A stretch of DNA of 64,000 bases. Source: Megaleporinus macrocephalus (taxonomy: Eukaryota; Chordata; Actinopteri; Characiformes; Anostomidae). The notes beneath the pieces were generated by a model that saw only the letters and a list, made by a program, of their open reading frames with translations, was not told where the DNA came from and made no database searches. This document shows positions 22,866-35,359 of this stretch, piece by piece. Positions within the stretch are counted from its first letter, which is position 1; each line of letters opens with the position of its first letter. Made by a program: the position numbers and the translations under genes. The DNA is taken from NCBI GenBank assembly GCA_021613375.1, contig CM038704.1, forward strand, positions 4,629,405 through 4,693,404, written 5' to 3'.

Positions 22866-24140
22866 CAGTTTGACAATCAACATCTAAACAATTATAAAAA
22901 CATCGGCAAGTAAATTATTCAAACGTGTCTATTCAGTCTGTGTTGGAGCGTGAGGGGTTAAGTGGAAGCCTGTGAGTCTGTGTCTCCCCCTATAAGGACT
23001 GTGAAGCCTCCGCAGAATGTTGGTGATCGGTGGTCCCGCTGTTCATGTACAGAGGGGGCCAGGCAGTTATAGTTCAGCACCATATCAATTTCAAATAACA
23101 GTAAAACTGACCAATCAAATCTTCCCTCTAAGTGGGCGGGGCTTAACTGTATGATCATTTCCGCCCGCCGTGGCGACGCTAGCTGGAGAAACAGCTACAT
23201 GGCGCTAGGCTACCACTGCTAGCTAGTTTGCTGAGTCACGATGGAAGCCGAAGCTAGCACTACTGCTACAGAGGAGGGTTAGCGTTAGGATTAGGGGTGT
23301 GGAGATGAGGAAGAAGGCTGAGGCTTAAGGGTCACGGTTCGCTACTGATATATATACTACATATTGCCACTGTCCAAACAAAAACATATCCAAAATAATA
23401 AGGAGAGGACAAAAGCGTTCAGTGTAAGGTAGTGTAGAGAGGTTTTGGAGTGTTTCTATTGGTCCATTCATTCTGAACCTTTCAGAGGACATAAAGACCA
23501 GCTGTTGAGTTCAAATGATATAGAAGAACGGAAATCAACGGAAATGGACAGTGAGGTAGTGCCAATATGTGTCAACGAAAGTCATTTGTTATATATCTTT
23601 CTCTTGTCCAGTAGTTACATTCATGATGTCATCAGCAATGAGTCACCGTCATCACATAAAAGTCAGTGTTAAAAAGTGATGAGACAATAATAAGACGATT
23701 GTCCAGTACAGGCCACTACAAACGATACATCAGCCAGCACTTAGCCTACTACGGATCTGGACCATGCTGTAGCCATCAGTGGCCAAGACTCTATGAGAGC
23801 GCTATTGGACCTGCTGCTGTCCGGGTTGGCTCGGGCGGCTTAGTTCCTCTTTCCTGTCCATCTACAGAGACGCCGGCCAATCCTGATGGGCTGCCAGCTC
23901 GCATTCGCATAATTAGACCGTCAGCACAAGTGTCTTCAGCTGCGTTGCACGAGCAGCGGTTTGCACGTGTGCTGGACTTCAGGCTGGCTGGTGATGTCAC
24001 AAAATCTGCTGCTTCGTTTCCATGAATGCTCAGAGTTAGCAGTAAAAGTCCTGGTTCCTTTAAAAACCATGTACTTTCACAGGTTTTGCCTTCTGGCTTT
24101 GCTGTTGACTCTCCGGCAGCTCTCGCGGTAGAAGTCCAGT
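22866..24140. other. Intronic sequence with one family B repeat copy
   Basis: 23370-23560 contains, in reverse, the dispersed family B repeat (CTATTGGTCCATTCATTCTG, ATGATATAGAAGAACGG, AATCAACGGAAATGGACAG). The rest is unique. A 119-aa + strand ORF at 23666-24025 has no recognisable domain. Confidence 0.4.
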
Positions 24141-24970
24141 GTCAGCATTATTTTGTCCCTTCACGGCTGCCATCTGGTTTGCGACTGTAATGCGAGGATG
24201 CCTCGGCCGTAAGAGAGCTGCAGTGAAGTGCTTCGGAGTTTGCGTAGCAATGATTGTTGCGCTCCGGCCTTGGCAGCTCCTCCAGCCTTCCGCCGGGGAC
24301 TGACACCCTTTTCATTCCTGAGCTGCCTTCACCGACGACGGCATCGACAGCGAGGGATGACTGGTAGCCCGTCCCAGATTGAATTCTGATTCCCTGCGTC
24401 CCCAGCAAGGCCGCCGTGTCTCTCCTCCCCAGCTCCGGCCATCCATTTGTCCCCCCGTCGGGCTGGAGATGATGGAACCCGCAGGCAGAAACAATCCAAT
24501 TCTTGGAGATGGGGTGGGGTGGGGAGGTCCACGAGGGAAGTCCACTGTCACATGAAGACGATTGGCTGACACATCCATCAATCGTCCAGACTCCTGACCT
24601 TACACGGGCTCGGGTTGTCGTCGCAAGTCGGGAGCACGCGTCTCCGCCCGCGCGCAATCCATCTTCTTTATTACTCGCGCTATAGCTTAATTAACTCTGC
24701 CGCGTGATGGAGCGGCGCAGGTTCAAGAGAATAATTTAAAGGGCAGCTGATGTTATGAGACGGGATATTTTCTAATTTGGTGGCTAATGCGGGAGAATTC
24801 GGGGGAAGAGATGAGTGGCGGGCGTGGGAGCGCGCCGAGGCCCGTGAAAGCATGATGTAAATGCTAAGCAGTTTAATACGCCAGCCTGAGCCAGTCTGTT
24901 CAGCAGCTTTACCGTAGCGCCGGCTAGCGCGGAGAGATATTCCAACCACACTCAACCGGGAGGGTCATCA
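24141..24970. other. GC-rich unique intronic island
   Basis: Among the longest GC/CpG-rich stretches. It hosts overlapping ORFs on both strands (169 aa and 91 aa on the minus strand), typical of open frames in GC-rich non-coding DNA. No domain, no consistent splice sites. Candidate regulatory sequence. Confidence 0.35.
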
Positions 24971-25079
24971 CAGGGACATGGATAGTAACTTTCATTAGAG
25001 AACATAACTGTACCAGCCTGTTACATGTGTAAGCTCTGGTGATCCTATATATCCGGTACTGTTTATTCTCATTATATGT

Positions 25080-26622
25080 GAAATTAGAATATATACACTC
25101 ACCGACACAGTGTAAGAGTTATTAACATCAAATAAACAAACATCACTCACCACCGCCCTCTAAAGGAGTTATTAACAAACATCAAATAAACAAACATCAC
25201 TCACCACCGCCCTCTAAAGGAGTTATTAACAAACATCAAATAAACAAACATCACTCACCACCGCCCTCTAAAGGAGTTATTAACATCAAATAAACAAACA
25301 TCACTCACCACCGCCCTCTAAAGGAGTTATTAACAAACATCAAATAAACAAACATCACTCACCACCGCCCTCTAAAGGAGTTATTAACAAACATCAAATA
25401 AACACACATCACTCACCACCGCCCTCTAAAGGAGTTATTAACAAACATCAAATAAACAAACATCACTCACCACCGCCCTCTAAAGGAGTTATTAACAAAC
25501 ATCAAATAAACAAACATCACTCACCACCGCCCTCTAAAGGAGTTATTAACAAACATCAAATAAACAAACATCACTCACCACCGCCCTCTAAAGGAGTTAT
25601 TAACATCAAATAAACAAACATCACTCACCACTGCCCTCTAAAGGAGTTATTAACAAACATCAAATAAACAAACATTACTCACCACCGCCCTCTAAAGGAG
25701 TTATTAACAAACATCAAATAAACAAACATCACTCACCACCGCCCTCTAAAGGAGTTATTAACAAACATCAAATAAACACACATCACTCACCACCGCCCTC
25801 TAAAGGAGTCATTAACAAACATCAAATAAACAAACATCACTCACCACCGCCCTCTAAAGGAGTTATAAACAAACATCAAATAAACACACATCACTCACCA
25901 CCGCCCTCTAAAGGAGTTATTTACATCAAATAAACAAACATCACTCAACACCGCCCTCTAAAAGTTATTAACAAACATCAAATAAACAAACATCACTCAC
26001 CACCGCCCTCTAAAAGTTATTAACAAACATCAAATAAACAAACATCACTCACCACCGCCCTCTAAAGGAGTTATTAACAAACATCAAATAAACACACATC
26101 ACTCACCACCGCCCTCTAAAGGAGTTATTAACAAACATCAAATAAACAAACATCATTCACCACCGCCCTCTAAAGGAGTTATTAACAAACATCAAATAAA
26201 CAAACATCACTCACCACCGCCCTCTAAAGGAGTTATTAACAAACATCAAATAAACAAACATCACTCACCACCGCCCTCTAAAAGTTATTAACACACATCA
26301 AATAAACACACATCACTCACCACCGCCCTCTAAAGGAGTTATTAACAAACATCAAATAAACAAACATCACTCACCACCGCCCTCTAAAGAAGTTATTAAC
26401 AAATATCAAATAAACAAACATCACTCTCCACCGTCCTCTAAAGGAGTTATTAACAAACATCAAATAAACAAACATCACTCACCACCGCCCTCTAAAGGAG
26501 TTATTAACAAACATCAAATAAACAAACATCACTCACCACCGCCCTCTAAAGGAGTTATTAACAAACATCAAATAAACAAACATCACTCACCACCGCCCTC
26601 TAAAGGAGTTATTAACAAACAA
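25080..26622. repeat. Homogeneous minisatellite, 54-bp unit
   Basis: About 28 copies of GGAGTTATTAACAAACATCA, then AATAAACAAACATCACTCAC, then CACCGCCCTCTAAA. Shorter units lack an AACAA or the GGAG segment. Copies are nearly identical, which suggests recent amplification or strong homogenisation. No ORF. Confidence 0.95.
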
Positions 26623-27066
26623 TGCTTTTAATGCCAACCATAATATTTTATTGTTGTGTTTCTCTCAATAAATAAAAAAACAGTTGACTCTTGTGATGTA
26701 AACATATGAGTATGAGATCGAACACCTGGAAAATAGGTGCATACAGCTGAAACTGATAACAAGCAGTAATGTAAGAATGGTTGCAGAGCCAAGTATAGCA
26801 GCTGTGGTGTCACGTTGATACTGATTTTCAGTTTTAGTGGTATTGATAGATTCTATTGATTGATTATTTTCAGCATGGCTTTAAATTACAGGCGTCCAGA
26901 ACCTGCAATCTTTCAGACAAGCAGGTATATGTGTCTGGTCAACGTTACCGGATCCCTTTGATGCTGTTTTAGGAAAAGAAAACTGAGCAAAACTCCTGAT
27001 CTATACAGTCTTAAGGGTCACTTGATATGGGCTCCTGAACACCATCAAAGACTAAAGTAAAATATA
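26623..27066. other. Unique intronic sequence
   Basis: Nothing recognised between the 54-bp array and the Tc1-like element. Confidence 0.5.
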
Positions 27067-28205
27067 CACTATATCACCAAAAGTATTCGATCATCTGCCT
27101 TCACACGCATATGAACTTGAGTGACGTCCTATTTTTAATCCATAGGGTTTAATAAGATGTCGGCCCAACCTTTGCAGCTATAACAGCTTCGGCTTTTCTA
27201 GGAAGGCTCTCCACACGGTTTAGGAGAGTGTTTACGGGAATGTTTGACCAACAGTTCTTCCAGAAGCTCATTAGTGAGGTCAGACACTGATGTTGGACGA
27301 GAAGGTCTGGCTCACAGTCTCCGCTCTAATTCATCATAAAGGTGTTCTTTCAGGTTGAGGTCAGGACTCTGTGTAGGCCAGTCAAGTTCTGCAGTCATGT
27401 TGAAACAGGAAGTGGCCGTCCCCACAAACTGTCCCCACAAAGTTGGGAGCATGAAATTTTCTGCAGAAGCATTAAGAGTTCCTTTCACTGGAACTGAGGG
27501 TCCAAACCCACCTCCTGAAAAACAACCCCACACCATAATCCCTCCTCCACCAAACGTTACACTCGGCACAATGCAGTTAGACAAGTACGTTTCTCCTGGC
27601 AACCGTCAAACCCAGACTCTTCCATCAGATTTCTAGATGGAGAAGTGTGATTGGTCACTCCAGAGAACACATCTCCACTGCTCTAGAGTCCAGTGATGGT
27701 GTGCTTTACACCACTGCATCTGACCCCCTGCATTGATCTTGGTGATGTAAGGCTTGGATGCAGCTGCTCCGCCATGGAGACCCGTTCCATGAAGCTCTCT
27801 ACGCTCTGTTCTTGAGCTGATCTGAAGGCCACATGAAGTTTGGAGGGCTGTGGTGATTGACTCTGTAGAAAGTTGGTGAGCTCTGTGCACTATGCTCCTC
27901 AGCATCCGCTGACCCGCTCTGTCATTGTACATGTTCTACCACTTGGTGTCTGAGTTGCTGTCGTTCCCAATCACTTCCACTTTGTTCTAACACCACTGAC
28001 AGTCCACTGTGGAATATTTAGTAGTGAGGAAACTTCACCACTGGACTTGTTACACAGGTGGCGTCCTATCACGGTACCACGCTGGAGTTCACTGAGCTCC
28101 TGAGAGAGACCCATTCTTTACTAATGTGTGTAGAAGCAGTCTGCAGGACTAGGTACTTGGCTTGATACACCTGTGACCATGGAAGTGATTGGAACACATT
28201 GAGTC
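27067..28205 (-). mobile_element. Tc1-like DNA transposon, copy 1 (right end lost)
   Basis: Starts after TA with CACTATATCACCAAAAGTATT, the terminal sequence of a widespread fish Tc1-like element. The body is collinear with the copy at 49604-51147. The right terminal repeat is missing: homology stops near GTGATTGGAACAC (28187-28199). Transposase lies on the minus strand and is disrupted. The element is inserted antisense to the host gene. Confidence 0.9.
27312..28120 (-). pseudogene. Tc1-like transposase pseudogene
   Basis: Read on the minus strand, this carries parts of a DDE transposase that cuts and rejoins transposon ends at TA sites. Visible pieces are the central WTLEQWRCVLWSDQSHFSI segment (27633-27932; the family normally has WSDES, so the acidic D is kept and E is replaced), the GGGGIMVWGCFSG motif, and the C-terminal LDWPTQSPDLN and LYDELERRL segment (27312-27602). 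The frame is broken between the two pieces and again in the N-terminal helix-turn-helix part, where one base is missing near TTCTTTACTAATG (about 28113). Cannot make active transposase. Confidence 0.9.
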
Positions 28206-28239
28206 AATATGACAATGCAAGGACTCTTTGAGGACCGTG

Positions 28240-28800
28240 GACTGTAAATGATTGGACGCTCAGCTTTCCTCATCTGTTTATTATTCATTTCTGGGTTTTG
28301 AAAGCTGGAATCTGCACCATCGAAGGCGTTTATTGAAAGCTTTCTTCGGCGAGCAATTACACTTGATTATTCTTATCGCGTTCGCCCTTGTGGGCTGCAG
28401 AGGTCCGAACGCGAGAGGGTATAATGAGGGGAGATATTTCTGCTGTCCTTCAAGGAGTTACAGTCTTGTGCCCCCCCTCCGCCTTGCCTTCCTTCTCAAT
28501 AGGGCTAGTGTGATTGCGCAGATATTGAGCAGCTCGCATAGGAAATGAGAAGAATTGTCATCGGCGATGCGGCGGCGTCCTCCGCCCGTCTGAATGTGGT
28601 AATTGAGTTCTGGGGTTCAGCGAGGTGTTTTAATTAAAGCGCCACTGATAGAGAGAGAGAGCGCCACACACAGAGCCTTAATCATGTTTCTTATGTGTCA
28701 TTATCTTCAGCGAAGCTCCGTCTGAACGATCGTACGTCTCAAGGTTCGGCCGTCCAGTTCGGCCTTCTTTTATTAGCTCCAGCGGTTGAGGCCCGTGCTT
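28240..28800. other. GC-richer unique intronic island
   Basis: Non-repetitive, GC/CpG-enriched, with TTAATTAAAGCGCC (28631) and GGTAATTGAGTTC motifs. The 98-aa ORF at 28252-28548 has no family resemblance. Candidate conserved non-coding element. Confidence 0.35.
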
Positions 28801-29755
28801 ATTAGAGCTGCTGATGAATAGCCCGGTTTATGTTGTTTTCTTTTTGTTTTTTTTTGTTCATGAAACATAATAAAGGCTACAAAAGTCTTTTGAGTTTCAT
28901 ACAGAATTATATTATTGAAGTTTCTTGCAAAGCAGACATTAAGTACAAGTAGAAAGGGCTCGACAATTAAATATAGCTTTAGATGTTTGAGTAGCGTGTC
29001 CACTCTTTACCTCCACTGCAGTGTCCATTCTTTTCAGGAGGCCAAGACCTCAAAGAGACTCACCTCCGAAGTTCAGTCTCACGCCTTTGGTCACGCTACA
29101 CCACTGTTTGAGTGGTCAGGTCTTTGTTGCTGTTCACACCACGTGACTGGTTGAGCTGTATTGGTGAGTCTTTCAGTTGTCGTGACTTTCACACTACATC
29201 ACCGATTGCTGACATGGGATCACCAATTACACAACTTTCACCCTGGAGAACCACCCACTCGTCTGGCTGCTGTCCAAAAGCATAAGAACTAAACTCTCGT
29301 GAGAATTAAACACATGAGAGAACTAGTGAAACCACATAGAACAGTGGTGTTTAATTAGAGTCAGTATGGTCCAGTTAGAGGAGATTTCCTCGGACCAGCC
29401 CAGACCATCATCATTTCTAACGTGTGTTCTGATTCAGTGGTGTATCCTGTTTACTGAAGTAGTCTAGTATCAGCATCTTATACCATCAACTACTGAAACA
29501 CCAACACACCACACATACCATTCAGTATATTTCAGTATATTTACTGTTTAAATACTGAACTAAATTAATTATTTATAAACTACTAATAAATGTTTTTTAC
29601 TCACTTCAATGAAAACAAGAGCTACATTAAACAAACAGAATGCTTTTAAAAAAACGAGAATCTTAAAGTGTTTATTTATCGTGGCAGTAAATGAAGCAGC
29701 GTCTTCTCGTTAACTCAGTTTCACATCTGGACCTGCTGGTTTGGAGCCGCCTGTG
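28801..29755. other. Intronic sequence with an old repeat fragment
   Basis: 28985-29070 shares phrases with the repeat at 2580-2680. The rest is unique AT-rich DNA with no gene. Confidence 0.4.
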
Positions 29756-29769
29756 AAGAATAAACATAT

Positions 29770-31185
29770 ACGACTATCCACTCCTGCCTCAACAGTGACT
29801 CTTCGCCTCCCCTTCTCTTTATTACAGCATGTTATTCTTTCTCTGACTCGCTTTATTCTCCGACTCTCCATTCCTGCCTCAACAGTCGCTCTCCGCCTCC
29901 ACTTCTCTATTACAGCACCTTATTCTTTCTCTGACTCGCTTTACTCTCCGACTCTCCACTCCTGCCTCAACAGTGACTCTCCACCTCCACTTCTCTTTAT
30001 TACAGTATGTTATTCTTTCTCTGACTCGCTTTACTCTCCGACTCTCCATTCCTGCCTCAACAGTCGCTCTCCGCCTCCACTTCTCTTTATTAGAGCATGT
30101 TATTCTTTCTCTGACTCGCTTTACTCTCCCACTCTCCATTCCTGCCTCAACAGTCGCTCTCCGCCTCCACTTCTCTTTATTACAGCTCCTTATTCTTTCT
30201 CTGACTCGCTTTACTCTCTGACTCTCCATTCCTGCCTCAACAGTCGCTCTCCGCCTCCACTTCTCTTTATTACAGCTCCTTATTCTTTCTCTGACTCGCT
30301 TTACTCTCTGACTCTCCATTCCTGCCTCAACAGTCGCTCTCCGCCTCCACTTCTCTTTATTACAACACCTTATTCTTTCTCTGACTCGCTTTACTCTCCC
30401 ACTCTCCATTCTTGCATCAACAGTCGCTCTCCACCTCCACTTCTCTTTATTACAGCATGTTATTCTTTCTCTGACTCGCTTTACTCTCTGACTCTCCATT
30501 CCTGCCTCAACAGTCGCTCTTCACCTCCACTCCTCTTTATTACAGCACCTTATTCTTTCTCTGACTCGCTTTACTCTCCCACTCTCCATTCTTGCATCAA
30601 CAGTCGCTCTCCGCCTCCACTTCTCTTTATTACAGCCCCTTATTCTTTCTTTGACTCGCTTTACTCTCCGACTCTCCATTCTGGCGTCAACAGTCGCTCT
30701 CCGCCTCCACTTCTCTTTATTACAACACCATATTCTTTCTTTGACTCGCTTTACTCTCCGACTCTCCATTCTGGCGTCAACAGTCGCTCGTCACCCCCTC
30801 TTTTCTTTATTACAGCACCTTATTCGTTTTAATGACTCGCTTTATTCTCCGACTCTCCGTTCCTGCATCAACAGTCGTTCTTCACCTCCACTTCTCTTTA
30901 TTACAGCACATTGTTCTTTGTCTGACTCGCTTTACTCTCTGACTCGCTTTACTCTCTGACTTGCCTTATTCTCCGACCCTCTTTATTTTCTGACTCTCCA
31001 TTCCTGCTTCAACAGTCGCTCTTTAACTCCACTTCTCTTTGTTAGAGCTGTTATTCTTTCTCTGACTCGCTTTACTCTCTGACACGCTTTACTTTCCGAC
31101 TCGCTTTATTCTCCAACTCTCAATTCCTGCCTTAACAGTCACTCTTCACTTCTCTTTATTACAGCTCCTTATTCTTTCTGCAGAT
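29770..31185. repeat. Minisatellite, 90-bp unit
   Basis: About 15 copies of TACTCTCCGACTCTCCATTC, then CTGCCTCAACAGTCGCTCTC, CGCCTCCACTTCTCTTTATT, ACAGCACCTTATTCTTTCTC and TGACTCGCTT. Because 90 is a multiple of three, long frames stay open on both strands (363 aa on + at 29741-30832; 206 aa on - at 29879-30499). These are repetitive by-products. The last units (30840 onward) are more diverged and rearranged. Confidence 0.95.
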
Positions 31186-31584
31186 CGCTGACAAAAACCT
31201 CTATAAAATATAGCTAAAATGAATATATATAGCTAAATATATAAAATATATTATAGATATAACCTAAAGTAGATTCAAATATATTCTAAGATAATAATAT
31301 TTTAAATTCAATTAAAACAAAAACTAACTACAATGTATACACATAAATAAACTATATAGAAATAGAGATTTGTGCAGTTGGGATGAACATTTTGTAATAT
31401 TTCTGTATGATGTGTATAGTATGTGCAAATAGTCAGTCAATGAATTATTCAGTATATACTTAAATTTAGAGCCTAACACTGAATAGAGATCAGCCTGTTA
31501 TAGATCAGCAACTCTTACTAGGTATATATCAATCCATTAATCTGCATTAATCTGTACCAATCAAACAGCAACCAGTCTGGTGTT
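31186..31584. other. AT-rich intronic sequence
   Basis: Very AT-rich, with short ATATA stretches. Nothing else seen. Confidence 0.5.
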
Positions 31585-32094
31585 ATCAATGTGGCTTATA
31601 TGAACGTTACATGGGACCTGGGAAACCCCTGGTAGGTCTTGATAGGTGGTCACGGGTATCTGGAGGTATCATGCTGACTGCAGTGCATCCAACACCTGCT
31701 GGAGGAAAGCCTGGAGGAGGATCCATAGAGCCAACACCATTACCATTCAGCTGGTCCCATAGATGCTCAATCTTGATGGGTTCAAGTCTGGGGAATTAGG
31801 GGTCCAGGGTAGTACTTGGAAGTCTTGGTTAGCTCTTCCAAACAGTGTGGGACATTTCTAGTCATGTGACGTGACGCATCGTCTTGCTGGAAGACCTCAT
31901 CCACCACAGAGAAGACCATCAGCATGTATGGTGTATGTGATCTGCAAGGATGGATTCATACTTGAATCTGTTGGGAGTGGTGGATGAGTGAGCCCAGAGG
32001 ATGCCACCAAAACATTCCCCAGACCAGAACACTGGCATCAATGCCCTGCCACTGTTGAAAGTAGGATATGGTCATAATAATGTGACTCGAGTGC
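31585..32094. mobile_element. DNA transposon remnant, right-end copy (family of 1793-2290)
   Basis: GGTGGTCACGGGTATCTGG through GGGACATTTCTAGTCATG matches 1895-2115. It continues past the end of that copy to a terminal inverted repeat, TGGTCATAATAATGTGACTC (about 32068-32088), the complement of the left end preserved at 1793. No intact ORF. Confidence 0.65.
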
Positions 32095-32845
32095 GTATCT
32101 CCTGATAAACCAGTCAGGAAAATACACAAAGGGGGTCTCCGGCCTTCGCCCAGCGCTCTTGTATGTGAATGGTTTTCCCACACTCAGACTGACTTGCGCT
32201 TCAATACAAACATCTTTTTTTTTTTCTATACACGCACATCTATTCATAAAGGCAAATGTGTGGTAAATATGCGAGTCCTAATTATACAATTATTTGCTCC
32301 ATTCATCAGGACTTCTTCTCTGTGCTGAGTAATCAGAGCTTTATTAGCTTAATCAGATTAATCAGCTCTAAGATTCAATCTAATGACCGAACGCAGCAGT
32401 AAAATTCCCGACACGACAAGCTGGAGATTTAAGAGCTACATAATACACTTGAATGACAGTGTAAACGCTTCTTAATCAGGCTGACAGTGTTAACACAGTC
32501 GCGGTAATGAGCCACGCTTACGGGGAAGCGAGGGGCCCCGGCTCTGGACGGCGAAGTCGCCGAACTCAGAGTGGTGGTGTTCTTTTTCGCCGGGAAGAGG
32601 CATGAAAGGCATTAAGGTGATATGAAGGTCGCGAGCATGAAACAGATTTTATGGACTGTAATCATCTGACGACGCCAGAGAGGTGTAAAGTCCTGAAAGT
32701 TTTCCTGTCCTTGAAGTTCGCTCCTGTGAAGCGTTAGATGTGATGCCAGCTGAGGTGATGCGAGTCAAGTGGTGCGTCCCAGAGAAACGGGGGCTTGAAA
32801 AGACTCCTTTAAGCTGCAGGGGTTTCAGGCCTGAATGGAGAGAGA
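32095..32845. other. GC-richer unique intronic island
   Basis: 32280-32800 has homeodomain-like words (TTAGCTTAATCAGATTAATC) and CpG-containing stretches (GGTCGCGAGC), no repeat and no ORF of note. Candidate conserved non-coding element. Confidence 0.35.
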
Positions 32846-33031
32846 GACAGAGAGAAAGGGGGGGGGGGGGGGGGTAGAGAAATAGAGAGAGAGAGATAAA
32901 GAGGGAGAGAGAGAGAGAGGAAGCAGGCGAGTGTATAGAGTCTCTTTCAGGGAACAGAGTCGAGCATCAAACAGACGAGTACACAGCCTAAGCGCCCACT
33001 GCACCTGTACACTGTGTTCAGGAAAGAGCTG

Positions 33032-33106
<75 letters not shown>

Positions 33107-33226
33107 TACACCCAAGCGCTGTTTTTTTATGTTATTATTAGTAGTAGTATTGATCTCTGTGGCTAGTAGTAGTAGTAGTAGTAGTAGAATTATTAATAGT
33201 ACTACTACTACTACTACTACTACTAC

Positions 33227-33278
<52 letters not shown>

Positions 33279-33357
33279 CAAACCCAAGCACTGTTTTTTT
33301 GTTATTATTAGTAGAAGTATTGATCTCTGTGGCTAGTAGTAGTAGTAGTAGTAATAA

Positions 33358-33391
<34 letters not shown>

Positions 33392-33490
33392 CAGACCCAA
33401 GCACTGTTTTTTTATGTTATTATTATAAGTAGTATTGATCTCTGTGGCTAGTAGTAGTAGTAGTAGTAGTAGTAGAATTATTAATAGTAA

Positions 33491-33554
<64 letters not shown>

Positions 33555-33665
33555 CAAACCCAAGCACTGGTTTTTTTGTTATTATTAGTAGAAGTATTGA
33601 TCTCTGTGGCTAGTAGTAGTAGTAGTAGTAATAATAATAATATTATAGTAGTAGTAATAATAAAA

Positions 33666-33736
<71 letters not shown>

Positions 33737-33751
33737 CTATTTCTCTGGGAC

Positions 33752-33803
<52 letters not shown>

Positions 33804-33941
33804 GTAATAATAATAATACTTGATATAATAGTACATTCATATAAATGTATTATAAATAATAATACATTATATAAATAATATGCATTACTGTTAATATACA
33901 GTTAATAGTAATAATAATAGACAGAGACTTTGGATGGGATA

Positions 33942-33980
<39 letters not shown>

Positions 33981-33985
33981 CGTCA
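32846..33985. repeat. Compound microsatellite: GA tract, G run, and AAT/AGT/ACT trinucleotides
   Basis: A GA-rich tract with a G run at 32859-32874 is followed by (TAA)n at 33038-33104. A complex unit then repeats about four times: CCAAACCCAAGCACTG, a T run, TTATTATTAGTAG, ATTGATCTCTGTGGCTAG, then (TAG)n, (TAC)n and (TAA)n. Next, (ATT)n at 33669-33735 faces (AAT)n at 33752-33802 across a 16-bp spacer and can form a long hairpin. More (TTA)n lies at 33943-33980. Homopolymeric ORFs through it are spurious. Confidence 0.95.
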
Positions 33986-34079
33986 GTGTTGTTGACAGTG
34001 TTGTTTATTACTGTAATGTTTGTTGTTGTTATTAGTAGCAGAGATATATAAAAAACTGGAGAAACTACTAGAACATTTA

Positions 34080-34895
34080 TGAGGACTACAGTTCTACTCA
34101 GTTCTGTTGGAGTGAAATATTGAACAGAGTGAGACGTGTGATGATGTGTTTGATGATCTGACTCTGGTTCTGAACTCAGTGAGGCCTAAACAGAGTTTAT
34201 ATGAGCCTCCTGGCTCTTACAGTCCGGCTGATCTCACACTGCGCGGCTGAGATCTCTGCACCTGCTCACAGGATCATCTATAAACACTCCAGACAAACTA
34301 CAGCCTGTACACAGCAGCAGCGAGAGGACCGCTGAGCACTATCAGCTCCTCACCGACTGCCTCAGCACCAGCTAACACCAGCTAAAGTCCCTCTAAAGTC
34401 CCTCCTTCATGTTCTAGCACCTTCTCACACGTCAGACTGTCTGACTGAATCTGCCCCACAGCAGCATCTCAGATCATCAAACACAGGATTACTTTCTGTT
34501 CCAGTATCAAACAGTAGAAGACGAGGTGAGGCTGCTTTTAGAGAATCTGCTCCCAGACTCTGAAACTTCTTCCCAAGAGACTCACCACATTTTCAGCGAG
34601 ACGCTTAAAACACAGCCACACTTATTTATGGTGTCACTTAACTTTTAAATATTTATATATTTTTATTTTTATTATTTTATAGATGTTGTTATGTATATAG
34701 ATATTAGTACATATGATTTATTTCCAGTTTTGCTGTCTTACTTCTGTTGTTGCTTTAATATTTTTAATTATACATTTAAAATTAGTTTGTTTTCAGTTTC
34801 TTCTCTTATGCTGCATATTGTTTATCTGGAAAGCAGGCTTGGGCAGAATTTTAATATTTGGGAAATGCTATAGAAATAAAATGTATTGTATCTGT
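34080..34895 (+). pseudogene. LINE (L2-like) reverse-transcriptase C-terminal remnant and 3' end
   Basis: Read on the + strand at about 34460-34640, the frame gives LRSSNTGLLSVPVSN and then GEAAFRESAPRL, a stop where the family has Trp, then N. This matches the conserved C-terminal block of L2-clade LINE polyproteins (LRSS...GLL.VP...G.RAF...AP.LWNSLP). The end near 34860, TGCTATAGAAATAAAATG, resembles the usual TATACAAATAAA tail. The element is 5'-truncated and inactive. Upstream identity (34080-34400) is less certain. Confidence 0.7.
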
Positions 34896-34979
34896 TATTA
34901 TTAAATATGAAATCTGATATCACAATCAACTCTATATACTACTATTAATATACTACTATCTAATTTTTTGCCAATTTTT

Positions 34980-35190
34980 ATTTTTTTGCAAAATTTGAAT
35001 GCAACAGCTGCCGTTCACATTGTCTGGGAATTTCATGATGAATGGACCAATAGAAATGCTGCAAATTAGCTTGGAAAATATTCTGGTTCCATTGACATAC
35101 ATTAAAAGTAAAGACAGTTTTTGGCCTCTCCTGGAAAGTTGCTACTTGTGTTTCTTTGGACAGTGATGATACTTTTCATGCATTATTAAG
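34980..35190 (+). repeat. Dispersed repeat family B, copy
   Basis: Contains CATGATGAATGGACCAATAG, TCTGGTTCCATTGACATACA and TTCTTTGGACAGTGATGAT. The same ordered phrases occur at 48459-48610 and 62170-62300, and in reverse at 62950-63190 and 23370-23560. Probably an unnamed non-autonomous transposon. Confidence 0.7.
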
Positions 35191-35359
35191 GCTCCCCTGA
35201 GATCAAGATATGCCATTTGTGTGGTTTTGAGCCCCAAAAGTCCTAATTTCCTTTTTTTTCAATAATTAAATAATTAGAAACTAAACCAAAGAACTAATTG
35301 AAATGAATAATCAATGTTTCATTAGTTGATTAAAATGTCATAAAAATTTGCCTTTTATT

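Noticed and set aside
23666..24025. 119-aa + strand ORF
   Set aside because: No recognisable domain, and it starts in repeat-like sequence.
24148..24657. 169-aa minus-strand ORF in a GC-rich island
   Set aside because: Other frames on both strands are also open, as expected from GC-rich composition; no domain or splice-consistent exon.
29741..30832. 363-aa open frame (+) and 206-aa frame (-)
   Set aside because: Both are periodic readings of a 90-bp minisatellite with no stop in these frames; no start context, domain or splice structure.
33435..33878. Poly-Ser/Thr/Asn/Tyr/Ile ORFs
   Set aside because: Direct translation of trinucleotide microsatellites.
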